54,906 nucleotides of DNA from Paenibacillus tianmuensis (GCF_900100345.1 NZ_FMTT01000041.1:1-54906); one strand, 5' to 3'. Positions 1-8,364 are shown, counted from the first letter of the stretch. Program-made: numbers and translations. Notes: generated from the sequence alone by a model not told the origin.

Positions 1-318
1 GAGATGTACAAGGCAAGATGGGGCATCGAAGTTTTCTTCCGATGGATCAAGCAAAACTTGAATGTCCCTGTTCTGTTTGGATCCACGAAAAATGCCGTAT
101 TCAACCAGTTGTTCGCTGCACTCATGACGTATGTCGTCTTGAGATGGCTATATGACCATTCCAAATCGCTCATCATCGCTTGCAAGTCCATGCCACTCAT
201 CCGATTTAAGGAACTCATGCAAGAGAATCAATTCCAGGCGGAATGGCTCATTGCTGTTACTAAGATTCTGGATAAATACGTCTATTTCTCACGTCTTGAT
301 ATCCCAAAAGTTGGTTAA
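1..318 (+). pseudogene. IS4-type transposase, C-terminal part (runs off window start)
   Basis: The frame is open from the first base and ends at 318. The encoded 105 residues contain the YKARWGIEVFFRWIKQNL stretch typical of the C-terminal catalytic (YREK) region of IS4-family DDE transposases, with the conserved Glu in IEVFF. The N-terminal part lies outside the window, so intactness cannot be judged. Bases 319-514 after the stop hold no recognisable gene. The family is clear; the subgroup is not. Confidence 0.75.
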
Positions 319-514
319 TCAACAGGCGTGGCCCTCGGTATACCTTTCGTATACGATGCCCACCACATCGCCTCCAAACTAAGAATTGATACCTTCAGTA
401 AGAAGACGCTAGGAAATGGAAAAAAGTTTCAGTTTTAGCTGCAACTATCTTGCCTGATGTTGAAAAGGAAAATAGGCAGCCTTTCGTCATGTGTCCAGAA
501 TTATTTTCCTTTAG

Positions 515-895
515 CTATTCTTGCTTCGCAGCCACGGCTTTGGCCGCACCGTTTATCCGGTCTTGGTACGCTTCGCCCCACTGCTTCATTTGCAAAATGA
601 TCGGTTCCAGCGTCCGGCCGAACTCGGTGAGCGAATATTCCACTTTGGGCGGAACCTGCTGGTATACTTCGCGATGCACGATGCCGTCCTCTTCCAGCTC
701 CCGAAGCTGCAGGGTCAGCATCCTTTGAGTAATGGCCGGGCAGATGCGGCGGAATTCGTTGAACCGTTTCGTTCCGTCGATCAGATGGTAGAGCAGCACG
801 CCCTTCCATTTGCCTCCGATGACATTCAGCGTAAACTCGACAGGGCACCCTTCTTTACTGGGAACAATACAGTCAGCGCTAACCTTCTTGCTCAT
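515..895 (-). CDS. HxlR-family winged-helix transcriptional regulator
   Basis: This 126-residue protein has the HxlR pattern: an early Cys (residue 9) followed by CPVEFTLNVIGGKWK, then a winged helix with FNEFRRICPAITQRMLTLQLREL and a wing rich in EVYQQVPPKVEYSLTEFG. HxlR proteins are small DNA-binding repressors or activators, some sensing aldehydes or oxidants through the N-terminal Cys. The start at 895 is preferred over an upstream ATG because AAAGGA lies 9 nt before it. It is transcribed alone, downstream of the ABC operon terminator, on the same strand. The target is unknown; a partly palindromic site in its own upstream region (942-957) suggests autoregulation. Confidence 0.85.
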   Translation of the reverse strand: MSKKVSADCIVPSKEGCPVEFTLNVIGGKWKGVLLYHLIDGTKRFNEFRRICPAITQRMLTLQLRELEEDGIVHREVYQQVPPKVEYSLTEFGRTLEPIILQMKQWGEAYQDRINGAAKAVAAKQE

Positions 896-941
896 TCGCT
901 CATTTCCTTTCGGTATATAAATGGATACTATAAGCATTTTT

Positions 942-957
942 GAATGTATCTACGTTC
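942..957. promoter_or_regulatory. candidate HxlR operator
   Basis: An imperfect palindrome with arms GAATGTA and TACGTTC (6 of 7 positions pair) lies about 50 bp upstream of the HxlR start, where its promoter should be. HxlR-family regulators commonly bind dyads of this size next to their own genes. This is a position-based inference. Confidence 0.35.
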
Positions 958-1011
958 ATTAAGTATATCACACAATTGGCCCATTGGTATGAAAAATCCT
1001 CCTGCAAAAAT

Positions 1012-1049
1012 AAAAAGCGAAGGATCCCGGAAACGGGAAGCCTTCGCTT
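1012..1049 (-). terminator. terminator of the two-component/ABC operon
   Basis: Arms AAGCGAAGG (1015-1023) and CCTTCGCTT (1041-1049) enclose an inner CCCG/CGGG stem. On the minus strand the hairpin is followed by a T-run. It lies just after the last permease stop at 1064, so it closes the operon. Confidence 0.9.
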
Positions 1050-1063
1050 AGGGATTATGCAAT

Positions 1064-1789
1064 TCACAGAATGTCCCGCCGTCTGAACTCGTTGAAGCCG
1101 AAGACGGTGACCAGAAGAAAGACAAGAGCTACCGCGCCGTACAGAAGCGGGCCTTTGCTGAAGGTGCTGCTTTGGCTCGCGAGCGCGGCCATCGTCGGGT
1201 AGGTCCACGGATAGACGATCCAATATTTCGTATTGGCCACAAGGATCGAAGGGATCGCCAACCCGATCCCGATGCCTAGCGGGATGCCGATATGGCGGTA
1301 CCGCAGGCTGAGCCAGAATTGGATCGCCATGATCGGCAGCACGGCCGGGATCAGGCGCAGAAGCGGCAGCGCGATCCGGTCCAGCGGGATAGGGCCGTTC
1401 GCCCCAACAACCAGGCCGGCGGCGACGACGCTTACGCCGAAGACGGCGATATTCAGAACGACCAGCAGCAGCGCGATGCCGAACTTGACCGCATAAATGT
1501 GCCCGCGTCTCACCGGCAGCGCAAGCAGATGCTTCCAGCCGTTATGGCTATGCTCGATGCGGAGCATAAGCACGATAACAATGGCGATAAAAAACGGCAG
1601 CAGCATCGGAGGGTAAAAAATGAGACACTGCTCGATAATGACGGTCCAATCGTCCCGGGTCCACACGTCGGTGTAGCGGGTAAAATTGCCGACGCCTTGA
1701 GCGGTTAACAGAATCGGCATGAGAATAACGATCCATAAAATGCGCGAATGTTTTAATTTTAGCCATTCGGCGGCAAATAAAGACTTCAT
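1064..1789 (-). CDS. ABC-2 permease, lantibiotic-immunity (LanG-like) type
   Basis: A 241-residue polytopic membrane protein with about six hydrophobic segments and the N-terminal signature AAEWLKLKHSRILW, typical of permeases of LanFEG/BcrAB-type exporters. The motif HNGWKHLLALPVRRGHIYAVKF near residue 90 is shared almost word for word with the preceding permease (HLLSLPVRRGHVYAAKW), so the two are paralogues that probably pair in the membrane. The start at 1789 has AAGGAGG about 9 nt upstream; the open frame extends further but without such a site. It follows its partner by 26 bp. Its role is inferred to be export of, or protection from, a membrane-active peptide; the substrate is unknown. 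Confidence 0.8.
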   Translation of the reverse strand: MKSLFAAEWLKLKHSRILWIVILMPILLTAQGVGNFTRYTDVWTRDDWTVIIEQCLIFYPPMLLPFFIAIVIVLMLRIEHSHNGWKHLLALPVRRGHIYAVKFGIALLLVVLNIAVFGVSVVAAGLVVGANGPIPLDRIALPLLRLIPAVLPIMAIQFWLSLRYRHIGIPLGIGIGLAIPSILVANTKYWIVYPWTYPTMAALASQSSTFSKGPLLYGAVALVFLLVTVFGFNEFRRRDIL

Positions 1790-1815
1790 CTCCAGCGTAC
1801 CTCCTTGGCGTACGG

Positions 1816-2547
1816 TTACAAAATATCCCTTTTTCCGAATTCGAGCATACCGGCCAGCAGCGCTGCGGTTCCGAAGAGCAGCCCGCTCACGATCGAGACG
1901 CCGGCGTCTCCTTCGGGACCCGGCATGGTGAACAGCGGGGCCGCATATGGCAAGTAGCGCATCCATTCCGATTGGGCGAGGAAGATCGCGCCTACGGTGC
2001 CCGATACGCCGACAGCGACCGGAATAATCGTATTCCGGAAGCGGGAGCTGAGCCAATGCTGCACGCTGGCGATGCCGAGCGACGAAAAGATCAGGTACAA
2101 TGCGTACTGTCCATAGAGGCCGAAGGGGAACGGCTCGGGAAAGCCGATGACGAGCCCGCACAGCCGCAGGCCGGCCATCAGCGCCAGCACCGACAAGACG
2201 GTCGCAAGCACAATGACGAGCCACTTGGCCGCATACACGTGTCCCCGCCGCACCGGCAGACTCAGCAGGTGCTTCCAGGCGTTTTCACTATATTCGCGGA
2301 AATGAACAATAGCCGCGAGAAGCGTAACCCCGATCGGGAGGAAGAAGGCCCACAGAAAAAACACTTCGTTCAGCATCGCTTCCCACGACGTTTTCCCTGC
2401 ATGCCGCTGCATTAAGTAATCGTAGCGCAGAGACATGTTCAGGAAAATGAGCAGGGAGACCAGGGCCGGACCGCCGAAGGCAAGCTTCCACAGGACGCCT
2501 TTTTTCTGCTTGTATAGTTCCGCCGCAAAGACGTTCCAGCCCTTCAC
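1816..2547 (-). CDS. ABC-2 permease, lantibiotic-immunity (LanE-like) type
   Basis: A 243-residue membrane protein starting MKGWNVFAAELYKQKKGVLW, with six predicted membrane spans and the internal SLPVRRGHVYAAKW motif also present in the downstream permease. Its start codon overlaps the ATPase stop by 4 bp (ATGA), showing translational coupling. ATPase plus two ~240-residue permeases is the SpaFEG/NisFEG/CprABC architecture, used for self-immunity by producers or for resistance by non-producers. No lantibiotic biosynthesis gene is visible nearby, so resistance is the simpler reading. Confidence 0.8.
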   Translation of the reverse strand: MKGWNVFAAELYKQKKGVLWKLAFGGPALVSLLIFLNMSLRYDYLMQRHAGKTSWEAMLNEVFFLWAFFLPIGVTLLAAIVHFREYSENAWKHLLSLPVRRGHVYAAKWLVIVLATVLSVLALMAGLRLCGLVIGFPEPFPFGLYGQYALYLIFSSLGIASVQHWLSSRFRNTIIPVAVGVSGTVGAIFLAQSEWMRYLPYAAPLFTMPGPEGDAGVSIVSGLLFGTAALLAGMLEFGKRDIL

Positions 2548-3458
2548 AAGCTTTGCGCTCCCTTCGTCATCGTCAGGAAGATATCTTCCAGCGACGGTGT
2601 ATTTTCACTGACGTGCGAAACGTCGAAGCCGGCCGTAACCAGCTCGCGGTTCAAACGGGCAGCGCTCGTTGCCAACATGTCCACGTACAGGCTGTTATGA
2701 CGCTTTTCCACTTGATGGCCCCGGGCCAGCAGGAAATTGCCCGCCTCCACGAGCGGAGCGGCATCGATCCGCAGCATCGTTTTGTTCTGCTCCCGCAGCA
2801 GCTCCTGAAGCGAGCCTTGGAACAGCAGCTCGCCCTTGTAAATAATGCCGACACGGCTGGCAATCAGCTCGATTTCGTTCAAAATATGGCTGGAGACGAG
2901 CACCGATAAGCCGCGTTCTTCCGGCAGGCGGGCGATCAGCTCGCGGATTTCGAGAATGCCGGCGGGGTCCAGGCCGTTGGTCGGCTCATCGAGCACGAGC
3001 AGCATCGGATTGCCCAGCAGCGCCTGCGCGATGCCGAGCCGCTGTTTCATGCCGAGGGAGAACGTTTTAACTTTTTTGTTGCGCCATTCGGACAGCCTTA
3101 CCGTTTCCAGCACTTTGTCGATGTCGGTTTTCCTTGCGCCGAGCAGCTTGCGGGTGATCTCCAAATTGTCATAGGCGCTTAGATTGCCGTAATACGACGG
3201 AGACTCGACCAGCGAGCCGACCCGGCGTAAGATATCGAGCCGGTGCCGGGCCAAGTCCTGCCCGAAGACGCGCACCTCGCCCTGCGTCGGACGAATCAGC
3301 CCGAGCAGCATGCGGATCGTTGTCGTTTTGCCTGCGCCGTTGGGACCGAGGAAGCCGTACACTTCGCCCGCTCTTACCTGCAAGTCGATCCCTTTGACCG
3401 CGGCGAACGACTTGAATTGTTTGGATAACCGTTTTGTTTCCAAGATGAATTCGCTCAT
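2544..3458 (-). CDS. ABC transporter ATPase, LanF/BcrA-like peptide resistance
   Basis: A 304-residue ATP-binding subunit. Visible motifs are Walker A GPNGAGKT (38-45), signature SLGMKQR (134-140), Walker B LLVLDEPT (153-160) and H-loop His191. The position normally held by the Q-loop glutamine is Glu85 (SLVESPSYYGNL), matching the E-loop described for lantibiotic-immunity LanF ATPases. The C-terminal 90 residues are an accessory domain as in BcrA. It is the first gene of the ABC block, 83 bp after the histidine kinase gene, and couples to the next gene by a 4-bp overlap. Function as an antimicrobial-peptide exporter ATPase is well supported as a family assignment; the peptide is unknown. Confidence 0.88.
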   Translation of the reverse strand: MSEFILETKRLSKQFKSFAAVKGIDLQVRAGEVYGFLGPNGAGKTTTIRMLLGLIRPTQGEVRVFGQDLARHRLDILRRVGSLVESPSYYGNLSAYDNLEITRKLLGARKTDIDKVLETVRLSEWRNKKVKTFSLGMKQRLGIAQALLGNPMLLVLDEPTNGLDPAGILEIRELIARLPEERGLSVLVSSHILNEIELIASRVGIIYKGELLFQGSLQELLREQNKTMLRIDAAPLVEAGNFLLARGHQVEKRHNSLYVDMLATSAARLNRELVTAGFDVSHVSENTPSLEDIFLTMTKGAQSL

Positions 3459-3506
3459 AAAAAAACCATGCTCCTTTCGTTCGACAAGAGCATGGTATCG
3501 TATGGA

Positions 3507-3536
3507 ATTTAAGCTTCGCTTCAGCTTACCTTAAAT
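3507..3536 (-). promoter_or_regulatory. inverted repeat between kinase and ABC genes (candidate operator)
   Basis: The 83-bp gap between the histidine kinase stop and the ATPase start holds ATTTAAG (3507-3513) and its inverted copy CTTAAAT (3530-3536), with nested AAGCTT/AGCTTA copies. A separate promoter controlled by the adjacent response regulator would let the exporter be induced more strongly than the sensor pair, as in peptide-resistance modules. No clear -10 could be assigned. Confidence 0.35.
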
Positions 3537-3541
3537 CCGGC

Positions 3542-4945
3542 TTAAGTTTGCGGAAAATGGACAATGATCGTCGTACCGTGCCCAAGCCGGCTTTCCGCTT
3601 CGACCTTTCCGTCGTGCGCTTCGATAATTTGCCGGGCGATCGCAAGGCCCAGCCCTGAGCCTTGATGGCTTGCCGCCGTATTCGTGCCACGGTAGTACCG
3701 GTCGAACAGCTTGGCCATATCTTCTTTGGAGATGCCTACGCCGTTGTCGGCGATGACCACGCGTACGCCGCTCTCGTCGCCCGATACGGCGACTTGCACC
3801 TGCGTTCCGGCGGGATTGTGGACGAGCGCGTTGAAGAGAAGGTTCAGAAACGCGCGCTGGAGCAGCTTGGCGTCAAAGGATAGCGGGATCGTCTGCGGAC
3901 GCGCATCGAACGAAATCATCCGGTCCTCGCCTTCTGGGCTGTTAAGCAGCAGAATGACGGTTTCCTGCAGCAGCCGGACGACATCGCTCTCCTGCTTATC
4001 CATCGGCAGGAGATTGTGCTTAAGCTGAGACGTCAGCCGCAAATCGTCCAGCAAAGCTTCCATATAAACGGCGTTGCGAACGATCGTCGCCGCATAGCCG
4101 GTCCGCTCATCGGGGCTAAGGTCGTAGCTTGGCTCGGCAAGCAATTCACCGTAGCCCTTGATGGAGGAAAGCGGCGTTTTCAAATCGTGGGACAATCCGG
4201 CGATCCATTCCTCCCGCATACGGTCCACGCGATCCCGGTGCTGCTCAAGGGACGACAGGGTAGAGGAGAGGTGAAGCAGGCTGCGGTACACATCCTTATA
4301 TATTCCTTTCGGCGCAAGGCGAAGCTTATAACGGCCGTCAGCAAGCTCGCGGATCGCGTCGATGACGGTCCGTACCGGTCGGGAAAGTCTCCTGGCGAAC
4401 AAATAGCCAATGATCAGCGTACCGCCCAGCGTCACCCCGAGGAGTATGTAAAAGCCGTTCGGAAAAAACGTTTGCACATTTTTCGGGCTGATATATAGAA
4501 AATATTTGGCCACCGTTTCCGCGGGAAACCCGATCATATAGCTCCAGTGGTAGCCTCCGTCTTCGACGCGGCTGATAAAGACGGTAAAATCTTTGACGGC
4601 ATATTTATAAAAAAATGCGATTTCGCTGGGCGAGTAATGTGTCAGGGCATGCGGCGGCTTATGATAGGCGTAGGCTTCCGCGCCGGATTCGTCCAGAATT
4701 TGAATCCACGCTCGCTGATCGTTCAACTCGTCCAAACCTTCCGGGGTGACGTACGGGCGTCCCCCCTGCAAGGCGATGCGCTGCCCGAAGTCGTGTGTAA
4801 ACCGCTCGGCGAAAGCGGCCGTTCTTCCGTTTTTGAAGGCCGGACCGCCGGCTAAAAAATAGAGCGCCGTATAGTTGACGATCAGAATCAAGATCGCCAG
4901 CGTCGACATCGACAGTAAAAATTGGATAATGACTTTCCACTTCAC
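3542..4945 (-). CDS. sensor histidine kinase of the ABC resistance module
   Basis: A 467-residue kinase with membrane segments at about residues 8-32 and 165-184 flanking an extracytoplasmic domain of ~130 residues. A HAMP-like linker follows (FARRLSRPVRTVIDAIREL), then the H-box GLSHDLKTPLSSIKGY with phosphoacceptor His253, an N-box (LNLLFNALVHN) and G-boxes (DNGVGIS, GSGLGLAIA). It starts inside the end of the response-regulator gene (ATGA overlap). The large sensor domain differs from BceS-type intramembrane kinases, which lack one, so direct sensing of a ligand outside the cell is more likely. The next genes encode a LanFEG-like exporter, the probable target. Confidence 0.9.
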   Translation of the reverse strand: MKWKVIIQFLLSMSTLAILILIVNYTALYFLAGGPAFKNGRTAAFAERFTHDFGQRIALQGGRPYVTPEGLDELNDQRAWIQILDESGAEAYAYHKPPHALTHYSPSEIAFFYKYAVKDFTVFISRVEDGGYHWSYMIGFPAETVAKYFLYISPKNVQTFFPNGFYILLGVTLGGTLIIGYLFARRLSRPVRTVIDAIRELADGRYKLRLAPKGIYKDVYRSLLHLSSTLSSLEQHRDRVDRMREEWIAGLSHDLKTPLSSIKGYGELLAEPSYDLSPDERTGYAATIVRNAVYMEALLDDLRLTSQLKHNLLPMDKQESDVVRLLQETVILLLNSPEGEDRMISFDARPQTIPLSFDAKLLQRAFLNLLFNALVHNPAGTQVQVAVSGDESGVRVVIADNGVGISKEDMAKLFDRYYRGTNTAASHQGSGLGLAIARQIIEAHDGKVEAESRLGHGTTIIVHFPQT

Positions 4946-5673
4946 GGCCGTCCGTCCTTTCGCTGCAGCTTATAGCCAAGTCCCCGCACGGTCAGCAAAT
5001 ATTCCGGTTCCGACGGCTTGTCCTCCAGCTTTTCCCGCAGGTGGCGCATATGCACCATCACCGTATTGTCATACCCCGTATACGATTCGCCCCACACCGT
5101 TTCGTACAAATGCGCCTTGCTGAACAGCTGTCCCGGGTGCCGGGCCAAAAATAGCAGCAGCTGGTATTCCTTGGCGGTGAGCGTCACGGGAACGCCGTGC
5201 TTGCGTACTTCGCCCTGCTTCTCGTCGATCGTCACGCTGCCGAATTCGTAGGTGCTTCGGCTTTCCTCCTGCATGGCTGCGTACCGGTTGCGGCGGAAAT
5301 ACGCCTTCATCCGGTACGCGACCTCCTTCGGGCTGAACGGCTTTGTAATATAGTCGTCGCCGCCGAGGCTTAGCCCCAGCAGCTTGTCCACGTCTTCGTT
5401 TTTGGCGGACAGAAAAAAGATCGGCGCAAGCGTGAATTGCCGCAGCTGCTGGCAGACGGCAAAGCCGTCGAGATCCGGCAGCATGACGTCGAGGACGATC
5501 AAATCCGGCTTTTCGCTGCGGCACAGCTCGATGCCGGCAAGACCGGTGGCCGCTTTGAACACTAGGCGGAAGCCTTCTTTGCGCAGCACGGCATCGAGGA
5601 GGTTGACGAGGTCTGGTTCATCGTCAATGATGGCGATTTTTTTGCCCACGATATCGTTCATCTCATGGAGCAT
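4942..5673 (-). CDS. OmpR-family response regulator of the ABC resistance module
   Basis: A 243-residue protein: receiver domain with acidic pocket IIDDEPD, phosphoacceptor Asp62 (LIVLDVMLPDLDG) and Lys in ITKPF, followed by an OmpR/PhoB winged helix ending MVHMRHLREKLEDKP and TVRGLGYKL. The start at 5673 is chosen because AAAGGAGG lies about 6 nt upstream; an in-frame ATG at 5709 has no such site. First gene of a five-gene minus-strand unit: regulator, kinase, ATPase, two permeases. Confidence 0.92.
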   Translation of the reverse strand: MLHEMNDIVGKKIAIIDDEPDLVNLLDAVLRKEGFRLVFKAATGLAGIELCRSEKPDLIVLDVMLPDLDGFAVCQQLRQFTLAPIFFLSAKNEDVDKLLGLSLGGDDYITKPFSPKEVAYRMKAYFRRNRYAAMQEESRSTYEFGSVTIDEKQGEVRKHGVPVTLTAKEYQLLLFLARHPGQLFSKAHLYETVWGESYTGYDNTVMVHMRHLREKLEDKPSEPEYLLTVRGLGYKLQRKDGRP

Positions 5674-5840
5674 GGCGCTTCCTCCTTTGCAGGTTTCGTT
5701 CATGTACATGTGTTTTGCCTATATATACACCCATTTTCCTTCGAGCGGTCCACATACCTATACGCGGAAGGGCGGACCGACATACGCTGAAATATCAGAC
5801 AAGTCGGATTCAGTTTCTCAGCTAAGGAAGGGATCGACGA

Positions 5841-6362
5841 ATGAACAATAAAAAGCATCGTACTGCTCCAAAACGAGCTTCGGCACGTACAGCCAAATCG
5901 GCAAAACGAGGCGCTTCCTGCCCGCTGCGTCCGGTACATCCCGCTCCCCATATGAATACGGCACAGGTGCGGGGGCTGTTCAGCCCGTTCGGCATCGGCG
6001 GAGGCTTGGGCAGCTTCTCCAGCATTGGACGTACCGTAAGCGGCGTACCCGGCGGCGGTGTAGGCGCTGCGGAAGTGGCCAGAGGCGCCGGTGGTGGGGG
6101 CTTCCTCTCGTTCTTCAATTCGATCGGAGGTCTCGACGGCATCATTTCCACTATGGGGAAGGCGCAGAAGGTGTTCACCATCGTAAAGCAGATCGGCCCG
6201 ATCTTCAAGCTGTTCGGCAGCTTCGGGGGCTTGGGTGGTTTGTTCGGAGGCGGAGCGAAGGTCAAGAGCCTTCTGCTTCCGGCTAAGGCCGTACGCAAGC
6301 CTCGTTCCCGGGCGCTTGCGAAGCCCGCGCGAGCCGCGGGACCAAAGCGGACTACAAGATAG
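5841..6362 (+). CDS. glycine-rich protein with basic ends, YqfQ/VrrA-like
   Basis: I do not recognise an assigned function. The 173-residue protein has a very basic N terminus (Lys/Arg-rich residues 3-24), a glycine-rich centre with runs such as GGGVGAAEVARGAGGGG, a hydrophobic segment GGLDGIISTMGKAQKVFTIV followed by KQIGPIFKLFGSFGGLGGLF, and a basic Arg/Pro/Ala tail. The central part resembles the YqfQ (VrrA) family of Bacillales, where a similar QKVL...QIGP segment occurs; some such proteins are spore-associated. It has a GGAAGGG ribosome-binding site and is divergent from the response-regulator operon. A spore or surface role is only a guess. Confidence 0.6.
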   Translation: MNNKKHRTAPKRASARTAKSAKRGASCPLRPVHPAPHMNTAQVRGLFSPFGIGGGLGSFSSIGRTVSGVPGGGVGAAEVARGAGGGGFLSFFNSIGGLDGIISTMGKAQKVFTIVKQIGPIFKLFGSFGGLGGLFGGGAKVKSLLLPAKAVRKPRSRALAKPARAAGPKRTTR

Positions 6363-6388
6363 GCGCGGCCGAGCGGCCGTCAAAGCAC

Positions 6389-6441
6389 AAATATCCGGCT
6401 CAAATTCCTCAGCCCTGGGGGAATTTGCCGGATATTTTTTT
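6389..6441. terminator. shared bidirectional terminator
   Basis: AAATATCCGG/CCGGATATTT arms with an inner AAATTCC/GGAATTT pair form a long stem in the short gap between converging genes (glycine-rich protein ending 6362, hisJ ending 6451). It has a T-run on the plus side and A-rich sequence on the other, so it can serve both. Confidence 0.88.
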
Positions 6442-6450
6442 GCCCTCGTT

Positions 6451-7257
6451 TTATAAAGGGACGACCTGCTTTTGTTTTTCCTTGTAGTATACCCATTCGC
6501 GGAACCCGATTTCCTTCAGCCTCGCCGCTACTTCATCCCAGTCGTCGCCAACCCGGGAAGGGACGTGCGCGTCCGAACCGAACGAAACCTGGACGCCGAA
6601 ATGAAGCGCCCGCTCCAGAATCTCGTCGATCGGGTACCAGCCGCCGCAATCCTTCGTTTTGCCGGAGGTGTTGATCTCGATCGCGATGTCGTACTTCGCG
6701 ATGGTCTGCAGCGTGCGGTCTACCGCGTCGGTCTGGATATCGGAGAAGGCTGGGTAAAAGCCGCGCATGGCGTCGATGTGGCCAAGAATCTGGAACATGC
6801 CGCTGCGTGCGGACTGCTCGATCAGATCGTAATACAGCTCCTTCTGCTCCACCTTCTGGCGGTCCGTCAGTCCGTTCCACCGCTTCCGGTTGAAGATGCT
6901 GACGCCGCCCGACAAATGCACCGATCCAATGATATAGTCGAACGGATATTGCTCGTACACTTTGCGGTACACGTCCGCCACCTCGGGGAAGAAGTCCGAC
7001 TCGACTCCCAGCAGGACGTCGATACGTCCGCGGTACTCCTCCTTCAGCTTCAGCACTTCCTCCACGTAACGGGCGAACTCGCTCTTCGCCATCGCGATGC
7101 CGGGCTGCTCCCGGTCCGAGCTGCTTGCAAAGTATGGCGAGTGATCGGAAATTCCGATGACTTGCAGGCCGTTTTTGATCCCCGCTTCGATATAATCACG
7201 GATCGTTCCGGTCGCGTGACCGCACCGTTCGTGATGCGTATGCAAATCGAATTTCAT
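6451..7257 (-). CDS. hisJ: histidinol-phosphatase, PHP family
   Basis: A 268-residue PHP-superfamily phosphoesterase that hydrolyses L-histidinol phosphate in histidine biosynthesis. It shows the metal-binding PHP motifs in order: DLHTHHERCGHATG (residues 4-17), ISDHSPY, GVESDFFP, GSVHLSGG, LGHIDAMR and FGSDAHVPSRVG, which fit the trinuclear metal site of the HisJ/HisK type. Length matches B. subtilis HisJ. It begins 9 bp after the LysR-type regulator gene on the same strand, so they are probably cotranscribed. No other his genes are in the window, which is usual for hisJ in Bacilli. Confidence 0.88.
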   Translation of the reverse strand: MKFDLHTHHERCGHATGTIRDYIEAGIKNGLQVIGISDHSPYFASSSDREQPGIAMAKSEFARYVEEVLKLKEEYRGRIDVLLGVESDFFPEVADVYRKVYEQYPFDYIIGSVHLSGGVSIFNRKRWNGLTDRQKVEQKELYYDLIEQSARSGMFQILGHIDAMRGFYPAFSDIQTDAVDRTLQTIAKYDIAIEINTSGKTKDCGGWYPIDEILERALHFGVQVSFGSDAHVPSRVGDDWDEVAARLKEIGFREWVYYKEKQKQVVPL

Positions 7258-7266
7258 GGCGTTCCC

Positions 7267-8169
7267 TCACTCCGAACCTATGAATTGAGTTTCCTGCATG
7301 CCTTTCAAGTCCTCCAGAAACTGGTGCAGCGCCGAGCTCAGATAGCGTCCCGACTTGTACACCACCCCGACCGGATGGCTAATCTCAAGCTCGTTCACCT
7401 TGATCATCTTGAGCGTCCCGAGGCGCAGCTCGCTTTGGATCGACATCTTCGAGATGATCGCGGCCCCGAGATTTAGCTCCACCATCCGTTTCACTTCCTC
7501 GCTGCTGGACAGCTCCATCACCACTTGCGGGGTGATGTACAGCTGCTTCAGAATTTGATCTACGAACCTCCGTCCCGCCGTTTCCGGAGACAGCATAATC
7601 AGCGGCAGTTCGTGGAGCCGCTCGATCGGCACATGCGCAAAACGCGCAAGCGGATGTTCGGGAGAGACGACCAGCTCGAACGTATCGTAATAAAGCACGG
7701 AGCTTTCGAGCGCGGGATGCTTGTCGAACAGGTAGGTGATGCCGATATCGATCGTTCCGTTCTCGACGCTGTGCATGATTTGCGAGGTGGTCATCGAATG
7801 GATGGTCGTTTTGATCAAGGGGAACTGGTTCTGAAAATAAGACAGCACCCTCGGCAAAATTTGGATCGCGATCGAAGTCGTCGTTCCGAGGTGAATATGT
7901 CCTTGTGGTGTTTGGTTCAAATCCGAAAGCCGCTGCTTCAAATCTTCGACCGTCTGTAAAATGATCTCCGCATGCTCAAGAAACACTTGGCCGCTGTCGG
8001 TCAGCGTAACCGGCTGGTTGCGGTCGATCAGCACCGTTTTGAATTCGTCTTCCAGACTTTTAATTTGCGCCGAGACGGCCGGCTGGGTCAGATTCAGAAT
8101 TTCGCCCGCTTTGCGGAAGCTCATGGTCTTGGATATCGTAATGAGCGTTTCCAACTGATTGAGATTCAC
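7267..8169 (-). CDS. LysR-family transcriptional regulator
   Basis: A 300-residue LysR-type regulator. The N-terminal helix-turn-helix is NQLETLITISKTMSFRKAGEILNLTQPAVSAQIKSLE (residues 3-39), followed by a periplasmic-binding-protein-like effector domain. The start is taken as GTG at 8169, since GAGGAGG lies 6 nt upstream; the frame extends to another GTG at 8184 that overlaps this site. It is divergent from the DHA2 exporter gene (8411) and directly upstream of hisJ. Divergence makes the exporter a possible target, but the effector is unknown. Confidence 0.88.
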   Translation of the reverse strand: MNLNQLETLITISKTMSFRKAGEILNLTQPAVSAQIKSLEDEFKTVLIDRNQPVTLTDSGQVFLEHAEIILQTVEDLKQRLSDLNQTPQGHIHLGTTTSIAIQILPRVLSYFQNQFPLIKTTIHSMTTSQIMHSVENGTIDIGITYLFDKHPALESSVLYYDTFELVVSPEHPLARFAHVPIERLHELPLIMLSPETAGRRFVDQILKQLYITPQVVMELSSSEEVKRMVELNLGAAIISKMSIQSELRLGTLKMIKVNELEISHPVGVVYKSGRYLSSALHQFLEDLKGMQETQFIGSE

Positions 8170-8336
8170 ATCGTTCCTCCTCACCGGGGCGTGAACGCTT
8201 TCAATAGCATTCTCAAAATAAGAAAATTTTATCGTTAATTTATTTAGGATAAATACAATTTCTTGACTTACTCCATTATATGATACTTAAAAGATTAGGG
8301 CAAACTACGCCCCAGAGAAAAAAATCACACTCGCAC

Positions 8337-8364
8337 TTGTCGCTTACTCAAATTTGAATATAAT
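8337..8364 (+). promoter_or_regulatory. candidate promoter of the DHA2 exporter with palindromic operator
   Basis: A -35 of TTGTCG (8337-8342) and a -10 of TATAAT (8359-8364) are separated by 16 bp. The spacer contains the perfect palindrome TCAAATTTGA (8348-8357). The sequence TTTGAATATA here resembles TTCGAATAAA at the MarR gene promoter (10592-10602 region, minus strand), so the same regulator may act at both. Confidence 0.55.

Noticed and set aside
5700..6383. 227-codon minus-strand frame opposite the glycine-rich gene
   Set aside because: Mirror of a GC-rich coding region; no ribosome-binding site, Arg/Ser-rich composition, and it overlaps the response-regulator promoter.
8258..8293. 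TTGACT...TATGAT as exporter promoter
   Set aside because: Spacing between the boxes is only about 10-13 bp; the TTGTCG/TATAAT pair at 8337-8364 is better placed.
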